Source: Roseicella sp. DB1501
GTDB lineage: Bacteria; Pseudomonadota; Alphaproteobacteria; Acetobacterales; Acetobacteraceae
Assembly (NCBI RefSeq): GCF_013112485.1
Contig: NZ_JABFHG010000001.1
Span: forward strand, 638,910-702,909
DNA: 64,000 nt
Direction of reading: 5' to 3'
Shown here: in pieces, positions 8,731 to 17,819 of the stretch
Position numbering within the stretch: position 1 is the first letter of the stretch
Layout: each line of letters starts with the position of its first letter
Program-made: the position numbers and the translations under genes
The notes under the pieces: generated by a model
Seen by the model: only the letters and a program-made list of their open reading frames with translations
What the model was told of the DNA's origin: nothing
Databases searched by the model: none

Positions 8731-8825
8731 CATCCCCGCAAAACCGCCTCGCGGCTTTGCAGGAGCCCCATGAATCCCTTCTGGTCATGGGTGCGTCACA
8801 GCCCGCCGCGGCAGGACGACGGGCG
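8731..8825 (+). repeat. Family-B intergenic repeat, copy 1
   Basis: Begins just after the UPF0262 stop codon. Hairpin 1 is GCAAA-a-CCGC-ctc-GCGG-c-TTTGC. Hairpin 2, complete in the other copies as CCTGCCGCGGC/GCCGCGGCAGG, is reduced here to CCGCCGCGGCAGG, as if one arm had been deleted. Other copies are at 11426, 18861 (inverted) and 33097. Confidence 0.8.
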
Positions 8826-8891
8826 GCGACGATCCGATAGGGGTCGCAACACCAAGGAGCCGGTCCTTTGACCGGTCCGAGGCCGGCCGCC

Positions 8892-9428
8892 TCAGCGGAC
8901 GACCGTCATCGCCCGCCGGTTCTGCGCCCAGGCCTGCTCGTCGGAGCCGAGCGCCTCGGGCCGGTCCTTGCCGAAGCTGATCGTCTGGATGCGGCTGCCC
9001 GCGACGCCGTTGCTGACCAGGATGTCGCGCGCCGCATTCGCCCGTCGCTGGCCGAGGGCGAGGTTGTATTCCCGGGTGCCGCGCTCGTCGGCATGGCCTT
9101 CCACCGAGACCTGGACCTGCTGATACTGCCCCAGCCACTGCGCCTGGCGCTGCAGGGTCGGGCGCTGGTCGGCGCCGACCGAGGCGCTGTCGGTGCCGAA
9201 ATAGACGCGGTCGCCGGCGGTCGCGGCCAGATCCTCCTGTGAGCCTGGCTGGCCCGCGCCGGCGCGCTGGCCGCCGAGCGTGGAGCCGGCAAGGCCGCCC
9301 TGCATGCCGCCCTGCATGCCGCCCCCTGCCGCATTGCCGCTGGTCGCCGCATTCTCGGCGGAGTCGGAGCAGGCGGCCGCGAGGAGGGCGAAGCCGAGGG
9401 CCGCGACGGGCGCGATCTTCATGCGCAT
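8892..9428 (-). CDS. pal: OmpA-family peptidoglycan-associated lipoprotein
   Basis: Encodes 178 residues. The signal peptide ends in a lipobox (LLAAAC, Cys20), so the protein should be lipid-anchored in the outer membrane. A Gly/Met-rich linker (GGMQGGMQGGLAGS) leads to the C-terminal OmpA domain, with VYFGTDSASV, VEGHADERGTREYNLALGQRRA and ISFGKDRPEALG, the Pal signature for binding peptidoglycan. In the Tol-Pal system it tethers the outer membrane during division. No tol genes are adjacent, unlike the common tolB-pal order. The start is taken at MRMK; the preceding AGAAAG is a weak ribosome site. Confidence 0.92.
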   Translation of the reverse strand: MRMKIAPVAALGFALLAAACSDSAENAATSGNAAGGGMQGGMQGGLAGSTLGGQRAGAGQPGSQEDLAATAGDRVYFGTDSASVGADQRPTLQRQAQWLGQYQQVQVSVEGHADERGTREYNLALGQRRANAARDILVSNGVAGSRIQTISFGKDRPEALGSDEQAWAQNRRAMTVVR

Positions 9429-9637
9429 CTTTCTGTGTCTCTGCGAAAGCGGGGGGTCGGAAGCGATCACCCCCTGGTGAGGGCATCGCCCGTCGCGCGC
9501 TCTGGTGCAAGCGATGCGTGCAGTCCCGGTCGCGAAACCCGCCGCCTGCGACAATCCGGCACGCGGTTGCGCCCCGGCCGGAACCGGCCAAGCTGGCGGG
9601 GCAGTGCGGCCTTCGCCGCCCCGCGGAGGAACCGGCC

Positions 9638-10279
9638 ATGCTGACCGTGCATCACCTGGGCAAGTCGCAATCCGAGCGGATCGTCTGGCTCTGCGAGGAG
9701 CTCGGCATCCCCTACGAGCTGAAGCACTACGCCCGGGACCCGGTGACGATGCTCTCGCCGCCCGAGCTCCGGGCGCTGCACCCGATCGGCGCCGCGCCGG
9801 TCATCACCGAGGGCGAGGTGCTGCTCGCGGAATCCGCGGCCATCATGGAATACATCCTGGCGCGGCATGGCGGCGGAAGGCTGGCGCCCGGGCCGGAGGC
9901 GCCGGAATTCGCCGACTACCTCTACTGGTTCCACTTCACCAACGGCACCCTGCAGCCGGTGCTGGGGCGGCTGATGCTGCTCGGCCGGGCCGGCCTGCCG
10001 GCCGAGCACAAGGTGCTGCTGGCGGCGCAGGAGCGGCGCGAGCGCGCCCTCGGCCATCTGGAGCGGCGGCTGGCGGCGCAGCCCTGGCTGGCGGGCCGGG
10101 ACTTCACGGCGGCCGACATCATGATCGGCTTCACCCTGACCACCATGCGCTACTTCAGCCCGGTGGACCTCGCCCCCTACCCCGCCATCCGCGCCTATCT
10201 GCAGCGGATCGGCGCCCGCCCGGCCTATCAGCGGGCGATGGCGAAGGGCGATCCCGGCATGCCCCTGCTGCTGGACTGA
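9638..10279 (+). CDS. Glutathione S-transferase
   Basis: Encodes 213 residues, the standard two-domain GST size. The N-terminal thioredoxin-like half holds HHLGKSQSERIVWLCEELGIPYEL and the glutathione-contacting PVITEGEVLLAESAAIMEYI (cis-Pro and Glu-Ser pair). The all-helical half includes WLAGRDFTAADIMIGFTL, the N-capping box of GSTs. It likely conjugates or reduces small electrophiles in the cytosol; the substrate is not predictable. GCGGAGGA at 9622-9629 sets the ATG. It is 54 bp upstream of mtnA on the same strand and may share its transcript. Confidence 0.92.
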   Translation: MLTVHHLGKSQSERIVWLCEELGIPYELKHYARDPVTMLSPPELRALHPIGAAPVITEGEVLLAESAAIMEYILARHGGGRLAPGPEAPEFADYLYWFHFTNGTLQPVLGRLMLLGRAGLPAEHKVLLAAQERRERALGHLERRLAAQPWLAGRDFTAADIMIGFTLTTMRYFSPVDLAPYPAIRAYLQRIGARPAYQRAMAKGDPGMPLLLD

Positions 10280-10333
10280 TCCCGGCCGCGGCGGCCGGTT
10301 GCCTTTCGCGCCGCGCCGCCGCATCTGGGGCGG

Positions 10334-11425
10334 ATGAAGATCGACGGCACCCCCTATCGCAGCGTCTGGGTGGATGCGGATGGCTGGTCCGTCCGCATCC
10401 TCGACCAGACGCGGCTGCCCTGGCAGCTCGACATCCTCCGCCTCACCGATCCGGCGCAGGTGGCACGGGCGATCCGCAGCATGCAGGTGCGCGGCGCGCC
10501 GCTGATCGGCGCCGTCGCCGCCTATGGCGTGGCGCTGGCGTTGCGGGCGGACCCCTCCACCGAGAGCCTCGAGCGCGCCGTCGCGCTGCTCGGCGAGACC
10601 CGGCCGACCGCGATCAACCTGCGCTGGGCGCTCGGGCGGATGCGGGCGCGGCTGCACAACCTGCCGCCCGCCGAGCGCGTCGCCGCGGCCTATGCCGAGG
10701 CGCTGGCGATCGCCGACGACGATGCCGAGACCTGTCGCCGCATCGGCGCCCATGGCGTCCCGCTGCTGCGGGAGATCGCGGCCCGCAAGCCGGCCGAGCG
10801 GGTGAACGTGCTGACCCATTGCAATGCCGGCTGGCTGGCGACGGTGGATTACGGCACCGCCCTCTCGCCCATCTACCAGGCGCATGATGCCGGCATCCCG
10901 GTGCATGTCTGGGTGGACGAGACCCGGCCGCGCAACCAGGGCGCGGCGCTGACCGCCTTCGAGCTGGGCAAGCACGGCGTGCCGCACACGGTCGTCGCTG
11001 ACAATGCGGGCGGCCATCTGATGCAGCATGGCGAGGTCGATATCTGCATCGTCGGCACCGACCGGGTGACGCGGCAGGGCGATGTCGCCAACAAGATCGG
11101 CACCTATCTGAAGGCGCTGGCGGCGCGCGACAACGGCGTGCCCTTCTGGGTGGCGCTGCCGCATTCGACCATCGACTGGCGGGTGGGCGACGGCGTCGCG
11201 GAGATCCCGATCGAGGAGCGGGACGCGGCGGAGGTGACGGACCTCACCGGCCGCACCGCCGATGGGCGGATCGAGACGGTGCGGGTGGCCGCCGAGGGCA
11301 GCCCGGCCGCCAACCCGGCCTTCGACGTGACGCCGGCGCGGCTGGTGACCGGCCTGATCACCGAGCGCGGTCGCTGCGACGCCTCCGAGCCCGGGCTGCG
11401 CGGGCTCTATCCGGAAGCTGCCTAG
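10334..11425 (+). CDS. mtnA: S-methyl-5-thioribose-1-phosphate isomerase
   Basis: Encodes 363 residues, normal for MtnA, which converts methylthioribose-1-phosphate to methylthioribulose-1-phosphate in methionine salvage. Seen are [10 protein letters not shown] near residue 50, the catalytic Cys163 in THCNAG, Asp243 in [18 protein letters not shown] and the late ALPHSTID. Other salvage genes (mtnP, mtnK, mtnB) are not in the window. The stop codon abuts family-B repeat copy 2, which could act as a terminator. Confidence 0.95.
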   Translation: MKIDGTPYRSVWVDADGWSVRILDQTRLPWQLDILRLTDPAQVARAIRSMQVRGAPLIGAVAAYGVALALRADPSTESLERAVALLGETRPTAINLRWALGRMRARLHNLPPAERVAAAYAEALAIADDDAETCRRIGAHGVPLLREIAARKPAERVNVLTHCNAGWLATVDYGTALSPIYQAHDAGIPVHVWVDETRPRNQGAALTAFELGKHGVPHTVVADNAGGHLMQHGEVDICIVGTDRVTRQGDVANKIGTYLKALAARDNGVPFWVALPHSTIDWRVGDGVAEIPIEERDAAEVTDLTGRTADGRIETVRVAAEGSPAANPAFDVTPARLVTGLITERGRCDASEPGLRGLYPEAA

Positions 11426-11532
11426 ATTACTCCCCACGAAACCGCTTCGCGGCTTCGTGGAGGCCCCATGGAGTCCCTCCCGCCCATGATCCGTTACAGC
11501 CTGCCGCGGCTTGGCCGCGGCAGGACAACGGG
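11426..11532 (+). repeat. Family-B intergenic repeat, copy 2
   Basis: Starts at the mtnA stop. Hairpin 1 is CCACGAA-a-CCGC-ttc-GCGG-c-TTCGTGG; hairpin 2 is CTGCCGCGGC-ttg-GCCGCGGCAG. The stem-1 sequence differs from copy 1 at paired positions (GCAAA/TTTGC versus ACGAA/TTCGT), so pairing is kept. Confidence 0.85.
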
Positions 11533-11639
11533 CAGCGGCGGTTTTGACAGGCGCTTCTAGGCCCTACCGCCCGGGAGGCGCCGGGCGGGGCGCGCGATTT
11601 CACGGAAACGACTCACCGCCTCCGCTCGCTGGCCCTTTA

Positions 11640-11742
11640 GACCACGATCCGCTCACACAGGTTCGCGGATCATGGTCTGGGCCGTTGTTTGATCGCGTGA
11701 GTCACGCTTTTCGGTGAGTCCACCTCAAGCGATCACGCTCTA
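11640..11742 (+). repeat. Family-A intergenic repeat, copy 2
   Basis: 103 bp, forward orientation. Stem 1 is GACCACGATCCGC with GCGGATCATGGTC, one mismatch. It continues through GATCGCGTGAGTCACGC and CACCTCAAGCGATCACGCTCTA, matching copy 1 almost base for base. Confidence 0.88.
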
Positions 11743-11768
11743 GGTCTGCCGCGACGCGAAGAGGCATC

Positions 11769-13313
11769 ATGATGAACACGCCTAGAATCAGCCCAGGGAT
11801 TGCGCTCCTCATCGGTACGGTCGGGCTGGGCACCGTCCCGGCAGGTCCGGCCCGCGCCCAGGATGCCGCCCGGATGGAGGCGATCGAGCGGCAGATCCGC
11901 AGCCTGCAGACCGAGCTGACCCGCATGCGCCGCGACATGCAGGCGCGCGAGAGCGAGACCCGTGCCGCGAAGCAACAGGCCGCCGAGGCCCGCGCCGAGG
12001 CGCAGGCGGCGCAGCGGCGTCTCGACACCACCCCACCGCCAGCCCGGCTGACCGAGGCGACGCCGGCCGATCAGGTGCGCGTCTTCTTCGATCGCGGCCG
12101 TCCGACCATCACCTCGGGCGATGGCCGGTTCCGCGCCTCGCTCGGCGGCCAGGTGCAGTGGGATGTGGGCGGCGCCCTGCAGGACAGCCCGGGCTTCGGC
12201 GGCAGCCCGGCGGCGCGGCTCGACAGCTTCGGGCAGAACCTGCGCCGCGCCCGGCTGTTCTTCGGCTTCGGCTACGAGAATTTCCAGCTCAACCTCACGC
12301 CCGATTTCGGCGGCTCGCCGGATGGCTCGCCGACGCTGTACGAGGCGAATTTCAACTGGTCGCCGGTGAAGCCCCTCACCCTGACCCTCGGCTATTACAA
12401 GCCCTATTACGGGCTCGCCGATTCCATGAGCTCCAACGACTTCCTGATGCTGGAGCGCCCGAGCATCATCGAGATCGCCCGCGGCCTCGCCGCCGGCGAT
12501 TCGCGCGCCTCGATCGGCGGCCGCTGGGCGGCGGATCGCTGGTTCCTCGCCGGCTACCTGACCGGCGACAGCTACGGCTCCAACAGCACCCAGGCGACCA
12601 GCGGGCAGACGGGCGCCGTGGCGCGCCTCGCCGGCCGACCCTATACGGATGCCGATACCGACCTGCATCTCGGCGTCACCGGGTCCTACGCCTTCGACAT
12701 CCGGCGGCAGGCGGATGGCCAGTCGCTCCGGCTGCGCGACCGGCCGGAATGGCGCATCGACCAGACGCGGCTCATCGATACCGGCGCGCTGCCGGCCGAC
12801 AGCGCCTATAGCTGGGGCCCGGAATTCGGCCTGCGCTGGCGCAATTTCATGCTCCAGGGCGAATATGTGCAGATCGGCGTGAGCCAGTCCCAGGCCGGGG
12901 CGGCGCCGCGGCCCGACCTCACCTTCGAGGGCGGCTATGTTGAGGGAAGCTGGGTCATCACCGGCGAGCCGCGCCGCTACAGCACCTCCTCCAGCGCCTT
13001 CGGCCGGCCGAGCCCGGCGCATCCCTTCGATTTTGCCGGCGGCGGCTGGGGCGCCTGGGAGGCGATGGCCCGCTACAGCGTCGTCGACCTGAACGACCAG
13101 GTGACGCGCGGCAGGCCGCAGGCGGCGACGGGCGGGGTCTATGGCGGGCGGCAGGAGGTCGTCGGCATGGGGCTGTCCTGGTACCCGAACAACTTCCTCC
13201 GCTTCATGCTGAACTGGGACATCGTGAATGTGGACCGCCTGAACGCCGCCGGCACGACGCAGATCGGCAAGCGGTTCCACACCCTGGCGCTGCGCACCCA
13301 GCTCGCCTTCTGA
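11769..13313 (+). CDS. Phosphate-selective porin O/P-like outer membrane protein
   Basis: Encodes 514 residues. A signal peptide (cleavage near AGPARAQ) is followed by a coiled-coil of ~60 residues (ERQIRSLQTELTRMRRDM and onward), as in many alphaproteobacterial porins, then a beta-barrel with alternating segments from ASLGGQVQWDVGG to the C-terminal LALRTQLAF, which ends in the Phe expected for barrel assembly. The layout resembles the OprO/OprP family (trimeric anion/phosphate channels). The substrate is unknown; no pst genes are near. A family-A repeat lies directly upstream. Confidence 0.85.
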   Translation: MMNTPRISPGIALLIGTVGLGTVPAGPARAQDAARMEAIERQIRSLQTELTRMRRDMQARESETRAAKQQAAEARAEAQAAQRRLDTTPPPARLTEATPADQVRVFFDRGRPTITSGDGRFRASLGGQVQWDVGGALQDSPGFGGSPAARLDSFGQNLRRARLFFGFGYENFQLNLTPDFGGSPDGSPTLYEANFNWSPVKPLTLTLGYYKPYYGLADSMSSNDFLMLERPSIIEIARGLAAGDSRASIGGRWAADRWFLAGYLTGDSYGSNSTQATSGQTGAVARLAGRPYTDADTDLHLGVTGSYAFDIRRQADGQSLRLRDRPEWRIDQTRLIDTGALPADSAYSWGPEFGLRWRNFMLQGEYVQIGVSQSQAGAAPRPDLTFEGGYVEGSWVITGEPRRYSTSSSAFGRPSPAHPFDFAGGGWGAWEAMARYSVVDLNDQVTRGRPQAATGGVYGGRQEVVGMGLSWYPNNFLRFMLNWDIVNVDRLNAAGTTQIGKRFHTLALRTQLAF

Positions 13314-13392
13314 TCCATCGCCGGGCGCCGCATCTCCGCGCGGCCTGGCTTCGCAGCATGCGCCGCGGCGCTCGGTCCTGCGGGGGCCTGGC

Positions 13393-13638
13393 TCAGGCCG
13401 CCCCGCCGGCCCGCGGATAGGACAGGCCGGCCGAGGCCTGGGGCAGGACGACGTGGCGGCTGCTGAACTCCAGCAGGCCGAGGCCGCCGAGCAGCATGCC
13501 GCCGGCGCCGCAGGCGGCCCAGAAGCAGAGCATCGGCGGCACCCGGCCCGGCGCCAGCGCATCGCTCAGCAGCAGCGCGACCAGCGCGGTGATGAGCAGC
13601 AGCGCGCTCCCGATCAGCGCGCAGGCGATGCGTTGCAT
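13393..13638 (-). CDS. Small two-helix membrane protein, unknown function
   Basis: Encodes 81 residues with two hydrophobic helices: IACALIGSALLLITALVALLL near the N-terminus and MLCFWAACGAGGMLLGGLGLL in the middle, followed by a short polar tail. The ATG is preceded by GAAGGACGACACC, a good ribosome site, which argues for a real gene. No family is recognised. It is convergent with the porin gene and its upstream leader contains two nearly identical GC-rich hairpins. Confidence 0.6.
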   Translation of the reverse strand: MQRIACALIGSALLLITALVALLLSDALAPGRVPPMLCFWAACGAGGMLLGGLGLLEFSSRHVVLPQASAGLSYPRAGGAA

Positions 13639-13981
13639 GATGGTGTCGTCCTTCGCTTGCCAGGCCGGGCGGGGCGCCCGGCCCATTCTCTGCGTCGGGC
13701 GGGGCGCCCGGCACGCCCTCTTGAACACCGGGGACGGGGCACGAAGGGGGAAAGCCTGAGGCGATTTCATGGCAAAGCCTCCCCGCCCACCTGGCGACCG
13801 GCGGCTGCCGACCCTTGCTGCCCTCCCTGCCATCCCCCTGGGCAGCGGCGGCGGCAACAGCCCATCCCGCAGGCACCGGCGGAGCGGCGCCGGGCGGAAA
13901 CCACCCGGCCGGGCGGTTGCGCCCCCCTGGCGGATGGGGGAGGCTCCCGCCGCCTTCACCGCCCGCCGGAGCCCCGTCCCG
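13639..13981. other. 343-bp intergenic region between divergent genes
   Basis: Holds two hairpins 30 bp apart, GCCGGGC-ggggc-GCCCGGC at 13664-13682 and GTCGGGC-ggggc-GCCCGGC at 13694-13712, in the leader of the minus-strand membrane protein. The rest, up to the amino-acid binding-protein start, shows no gene and no riboswitch that I can identify. Confidence 0.5.
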
Positions 13982-14848
13982 ATGCGTCTGCTGACCGCCG
14001 CCCTCGCCCTTGCCATCGGCCTCGCCGGGACCGCGGGGGCGCAGACCATCACCGTCGGCGCGAAGGAGTCCGGCCAGCCGCCGCTCCGCTGCGGCGTCGA
14101 CGGCACCTATGCGCCGCACGCCTTCCCCTCGCTGCAGGGCGGGCTGCAGGGCTTCCAGATCGACCTGTTCGACGCCATCGGCAAGAAGCTCAACCGGCCG
14201 GTCGAGATCACCGGCGCCAGCTTCTCCGGCCTCATCCCGGCGATGAATGCCGGTCGTTACGACTTCCTCTGCGCCCCGACCACGGTGACGCCCGAGCGGG
14301 CCGCCAACCTGCTCTTCACCGAGGGGTATCTCTGGACCGAGCTGCAATTCGGCATCAAGCGCGGCGCGGCGCCGATCAGGTCCGAGGAGGATCTGCGCGG
14401 CAAGACGATCAGCGTCAACAAGGGCACGCCCTATGAGCAATGGGTGCGCAACAATACCGAGCGGCTGGGCTTGACGCTGCTCGCCTTCGACAGCCAGGCG
14501 GATGCGGTGCAGGCGGTGCTGCAGGGCCGGGCCTATGCCAACCTCGCCGGCAACACGGTGGTGAAGTACTCGGCCTCCCGCACGCCGCAATACATCGCCG
14601 ATTTCGTGCTGCCCGGCACCCGCTTCCACTGGGGCACGCCCTTCCGCCAGGACAGCGCGGCGACGCGCAACCAGGTGGAGAAGGTGATCGAGTGCCTGAA
14701 ACAGGAGGGCACCGTCGCCACCCTGTCGAAGAAGTGGTTCGGCGCCGAGCCGAAGCCCGACGATGCCGAGCGGGTGGTCTTCCCCGGCTTTGGCGTGCCC
14801 GGCCTGCCGGGCTATGACGAGACCACGCACGAGGTGGCCTGCCCGTGA
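13982..14848 (+). CDS. Amino-acid ABC transporter substrate-binding protein
   Basis: Encodes 288 residues with a Sec signal ([20 protein letters not shown]). The mature chain follows the family-3 solute-binding fold: [62 protein letters not shown] and [16 protein letters not shown]. It should capture a polar amino acid in the periplasm for the permeases below. The ATPase gene overlaps its stop by 4 bases. The ligand cannot be read from sequence. Confidence 0.92.
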   Translation: MRLLTAALALAIGLAGTAGAQTITVGAKESGQPPLRCGVDGTYAPHAFPSLQGGLQGFQIDLFDAIGKKLNRPVEITGASFSGLIPAMNAGRYDFLCAPTTVTPERAANLLFTEGYLWTELQFGIKRGAAPIRSEEDLRGKTISVNKGTPYEQWVRNNTERLGLTLLAFDSQADAVQAVLQGRAYANLAGNTVVKYSASRTPQYIADFVLPGTRFHWGTPFRQDSAATRNQVEKVIECLKQEGTVATLSKKWFGAEPKPDDAERVVFPGFGVPGLPGYDETTHEVACP

Positions 14849-15651
14849 CCGCGCTTCCCGCCGGGCCCCTTGCCGGCCCCCTCGCCGGGGCGGTGCGGCC
14901 GGCGGCGGGCGGCGCCGCGCCGATTGTCGAGGCGCGCGCGATCCACAAGCATTTCGGCGCCCTGCACGTGCTGAAGGGGGTGGATCTCGCCGTCGCCGAG
15001 CGGGAGCTGGTCTTCATCATCGGCCCCTCGGGCTCCGGCAAGTCGACCCTGCTGCGCTGCCTGAACCGGCTGGAGGAACCCTCCTCCGGCTCCGTCACGG
15101 TGGAGGGGATCGACCTGCTGGACCGCCGGACGGACATCAACAAGGCCCGACAGCGGATCGGGATGGTCTTCCAGTCCTTCAACCTCTACCCGCACATGAC
15201 GGCACTCGGGAATGTCGCGCTGGCGCTGCGCAAGGTGCAGGGCAAGAGCCGGGCAGAGGCCGAGGCGCGCGCCCGCGCGGCGCTCGCCCGCGTGCATCTC
15301 GAGGACCGCGCCGGGCACTATCCCGGCCAGCTCTCCGGCGGCCAGCAGCAGCGCGTCGCCATCGCCCGGGCCATCGCCCTCGAGCCGCGGGTGATGCTGT
15401 TCGACGAGCCGACCTCGGCGCTCGACCCCGAGCTGGTGGGCGGCGTGCTGCAGGTGATGCGGGAGCTGCGGGAGGACGGCATGACCATGGTCGTGGTCAG
15501 CCACGAGATGGGCTTCGCCCGCGCCGCCGCCGACCGGGTGGTGTTCATGGCGGATGGCCGCATCGTCGAGCAGGGCCCGCCCTCGGCCATCTTCGGCGCG
15601 CCGCGGGAGGAGCGGACCCGCGCCTTCCTCGGCCAGGTCGAGCGGCACTGA
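14845..15651 (+). CDS. Polar amino-acid ABC transporter ATPase
   Basis: Encodes 268 residues from a GTG start overlapping the previous stop. Walker [11 protein letters not shown]-loop [12 protein letters not shown], signature LSGGQQQR, Walker [13 protein letters not shown] and switch His in VVSHEMGF are all intact, and the sequence is of the GlnQ/HisP type. The first ~25 residues (Pro/Gly/Ala-rich) are extra compared with GlnQ and may be untranslated or a soft extension. It powers import with the two permeases at 16347 and 17091, which are separated from it by an opposite-strand gene. Confidence 0.95.
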   Translation: MTALPAGPLAGPLAGAVRPAAGGAAPIVEARAIHKHFGALHVLKGVDLAVAERELVFIIGPSGSGKSTLLRCLNRLEEPSSGSVTVEGIDLLDRRTDINKARQRIGMVFQSFNLYPHMTALGNVALALRKVQGKSRAEAEARARAALARVHLEDRAGHYPGQLSGGQQQRVAIARAIALEPRVMLFDEPTSALDPELVGGVLQVMRELREDGMTMVVVSHEMGFARAAADRVVFMADGRIVEQGPPSAIFGAPREERTRAFLGQVERH

Positions 15652-15675
15652 GCGATGCCGCCCGCTTCCGTGTGG

Positions 15676-16263
15676 TCAGGTGGCCGGGTTGTCGCAGGTC
15701 TTGGGCGGCCGGGTGAAGGCGATCCAGGCATTGCCGCTGCGCAGGCAGCCGAGCTCCCACTTGCCTTCGAAGACCTTGCCATCCACCTCCAGCCGGCCCT
15801 CGCCATGCGGGCCGGAGAGGAACCAGCCGCCCTCGTAGATCAGGCCGGCGCCAGGGATGATGAAGCGGCCGCCGGTGAAGCGGTCCTCGTGATAGGCCCC
15901 CTCCTCCTGCACCACCAGCCGCCCGGCCTCGTAATGCGAGAGGCGGCCCTGCCCCTCGGCCTTGCCGGCCTGCAGCGCGCCTTCATAGACCATCTGCTTC
16001 TCCCGCCCGGCCTCCCGCCAGGTGGTGACCGCCCGGCCTTCTCCCTCGGCGGGACCCTTCGGGCAGGGGCCGGTCCAGCTTCCGACCAGCCCCTCGGCGC
16101 TGGCCGGCAGGCCGCCAACCCAGATCCAGCATCCGCCGGCATTGTCGGCGATGAAGCCGGCGCGGCCGCCGGGGACGGCGCGCTCGGCCTCCGGCGGCGG
16201 GCCGAAGGCGGCGAGCAGCAGCAGGGCAAGGGGCAGCAGGCGAAGGTGCGAAGGCAACGGCAT
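15676..16263 (-). CDS. MORN-repeat secreted protein
   Basis: Encodes 195 residues. An N-terminal hydrophobic segment ([15 protein letters not shown]) looks like a signal peptide. At least three MORN-type units follow ([49 protein letters not shown]), the 23-residue beta-hairpin repeats known from membrane-associated proteins. Function is unknown; a periplasmic or surface location is inferred. It lies head-to-tail against the ABC ATPase and divergent from the permease, splitting the transporter operon. The stops of this gene and the ATPase gene are 24 bp apart. Confidence 0.8.
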   Translation of the reverse strand: MPLPSHLRLLPLALLLLAAFGPPPEAERAVPGGRAGFIADNAGGCWIWVGGLPASAEGLVGSWTGPCPKGPAEGEGRAVTTWREAGREKQMVYEGALQAGKAEGQGRLSHYEAGRLVVQEEGAYHEDRFTGGRFIIPGAGLIYEGGWFLSGPHGEGRLEVDGKVFEGKWELGCLRSGNAWIAFTRPPKTCDNPAT

Positions 16264-16346
16264 CCGGTCAGATCCCTGGCTCGGTCCCGCAAGCTCTGCA
16301 CCGGGCGGCGCGGCCAGGGCAAGGCCTGCCCGCGGGGTCGCCGGCG

Positions 16347-17027
16347 ATGAGCAGTTGGGACAGATTCGTCGATTCCTTCTTCAACGCGCGGGTCGCCTGG
16401 GAGTATCTGCCGCGGATCATTGACGGCTTCTGGCTGACGATCCTGCTCGCGCTCAGCATCATTGCGAGCGGGCTGGCGGCCGGGCTGATCCTCGCCGTGC
16501 TGCGGAGCTTCGGCCTCCGGCCGCTGAACTGGCTGATCGTCTTCCTGGTCGACCTGTTCCGCGCCCTGCCGCCGCTGGTCATCATCGCGCTGCTCTATTT
16601 CGGCCTGCCGGCCGCCGGTCTTTCCCTCTCGGGCTTCGCCGCGACCTGGCTCTCGCTCTCGCTCGTGCTCATGGCCTTCGCCGAGGAGATCTTCTGGGCC
16701 GGCATCACCGCCACGCCGCGCGGCCAGTGGGAGGCGGCGCGCTCCACCGGCCTCTCCTTCCTGCAGACCCTCGGCTGGGTGGTGCTGCCGCAGGCGGTGC
16801 GGATGGTGATCCCGCCCCTCACCAACCGCACCATCGCCATCACCAAGGGCACGGCGCTGGGCTCGGTGGTCGCGGTCTCGGAGATCCTCGGCGCGGCGCA
16901 GGCCGGCGTCTCCTTCTCCTTCAACCCGACGCCGCTGACGCTCGGCGCCCTCGCCTATGTCGTGCTCTTCGTCCCGGTGGTCATCCTCGGCCGCTGGATC
17001 GAGACCCGCTTCGCATGGAAGCGCTAG
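16347..17027 (+). CDS. Amino-acid ABC transporter permease 1
   Basis: Encodes 226 residues, about five membrane helices. The EAA loop of HisM/GlnP-type permeases is present as WEAARSTGLSFLQTLGWVVLPQAVRMVIPPLTN. N-terminal YLPRIIDGFWLTILLALSIIASG begins the first helix. It should form a heterodimer with the next permease. Because an opposite-strand gene precedes it, it needs its own promoter or read-through from 14.8 kb. Confidence 0.93.
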   Translation: MSSWDRFVDSFFNARVAWEYLPRIIDGFWLTILLALSIIASGLAAGLILAVLRSFGLRPLNWLIVFLVDLFRALPPLVIIALLYFGLPAAGLSLSGFAATWLSLSLVLMAFAEEIFWAGITATPRGQWEAARSTGLSFLQTLGWVVLPQAVRMVIPPLTNRTIAITKGTALGSVVAVSEILGAAQAGVSFSFNPTPLTLGALAYVVLFVPVVILGRWIETRFAWKR

Positions 17028-17090
17028 CGCCATGCGGTCGCAAGAGAATGCCGAAAGCAGGGGCCGGAGTGTGACGCACAGGGCAAGCCG

Positions 17091-17771
17091 ATGACCCTCG
17101 ACGACTTCCTCCTGGCCTTCTTCTCCCTCGACATCCTGCGGGAGGCCTGGCCGATCCTCTGGCAGGGGTTGCAGCAGACGCTGCTGCTCTCGGTGATCGT
17201 CGTGCCACTCGGGATCCTCGGCGGCACCATCCTGGCGCTGCTCTCGACGGTCGAGCACCCGCTGGTGCGCTGGCCGCTGATGGCCTGGGTCGACTTCTTC
17301 CGCGCCCTGCCGCCTCTGGTGCTGCTGATCTTCCTCTATGCCGGCCTGCCCTTCGCGGGGCTCGAGATCTCGGCGCTCGGCGCGGTGGCGATCGGCTTCT
17401 TCCTCAACACCGGTGCCTATTACGGCGAGATCCTGCGGGCCGGGATCGAGAGCGTGCCGCGCGGGCAGATGGAGGCGGCGCGCTCCACCGGCCTTGGCCG
17501 CGGGCAGGCCCTCGCCCATGTCATCCTGCCGCAGGCGGTGCGCAACGTGCTGCCGGACCTGATCAGCAACACGCTGGAGGTGGTGAAGCTCACCTCCATC
17601 GCCTCGGTGGTGGCGCTGCCGGAGCTGCTCTTCCAGGCGCGGCAGGCGCAGAGCGTGACCTACAACGCGACGCCGATCGTGGCGGCGGCGGTGATCTACT
17701 TCCTGCTGCTCTGGCCGGTGGTGCGGCTGCTGAGCCGCCTCGAGAACCGGCAGCTCGCGGCGCGGCAGTAA
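17091..17771 (+). CDS. Amino-acid ABC transporter permease 2
   Basis: Encodes 226 residues with the same HisM/GlnP topology. The EAA loop reads MEAARSTGLGRGQALAHVILPQAVRNVLPDL, and DFFRALPPLVLLIFLYAGLPF matches the parallel stretch in permease 1, so the pair are paralogues. Gap to permease 1 is 63 bp. It ends 48 bp before the convergent DUF3237 gene; a perfect palindrome at 17802 lies between the two stops. Confidence 0.93.
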   Translation: MTLDDFLLAFFSLDILREAWPILWQGLQQTLLLSVIVVPLGILGGTILALLSTVEHPLVRWPLMAWVDFFRALPPLVLLIFLYAGLPFAGLEISALGAVAIGFFLNTGAYYGEILRAGIESVPRGQMEAARSTGLGRGQALAHVILPQAVRNVLPDLISNTLEVVKLTSIASVVALPELLFQARQAQSVTYNATPIVAAAVIYFLLLWPVVRLLSRLENRQLAARQ

Positions 17772-17801
17772 CGCCCCGCCGCCCGCCTCCGTGATCTGAA
17801 G

Positions 17802-17814
17802 GCGTGATTCACGC
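17802..17814. terminator. Palindrome between convergent genes
   Basis: GCGTGATTCACGC is a perfect 13-base palindrome (one central base) in the 48-bp gap between a permease stop and the DUF3237 stop. The same core, GCGTGACTCACGC, occurs inside the inverted family-A repeats, so this may be a decayed fragment of that family. No T-run follows, so a terminator role is only possible. Confidence 0.3.
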
Positions 17815-17819
17815 TCGCC

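Larger units (their letters stand above)
11426..11768. other. 343-bp intergenic region with two repeat families
   Basis: Contains family-B copy 2 (11426-11532) and family-A copy 2 (11640-11742) in tandem, separated by 107 bp of plain sequence. The porin start codon follows 26 bp after the second repeat. No gene is visible. Confidence 0.7.

Noticed and set aside
13639..13981. Riboswitch in the leader of the amino-acid binding protein
   Set aside because: No match to a known aptamer consensus could be made by eye; only simple GC hairpins are present.
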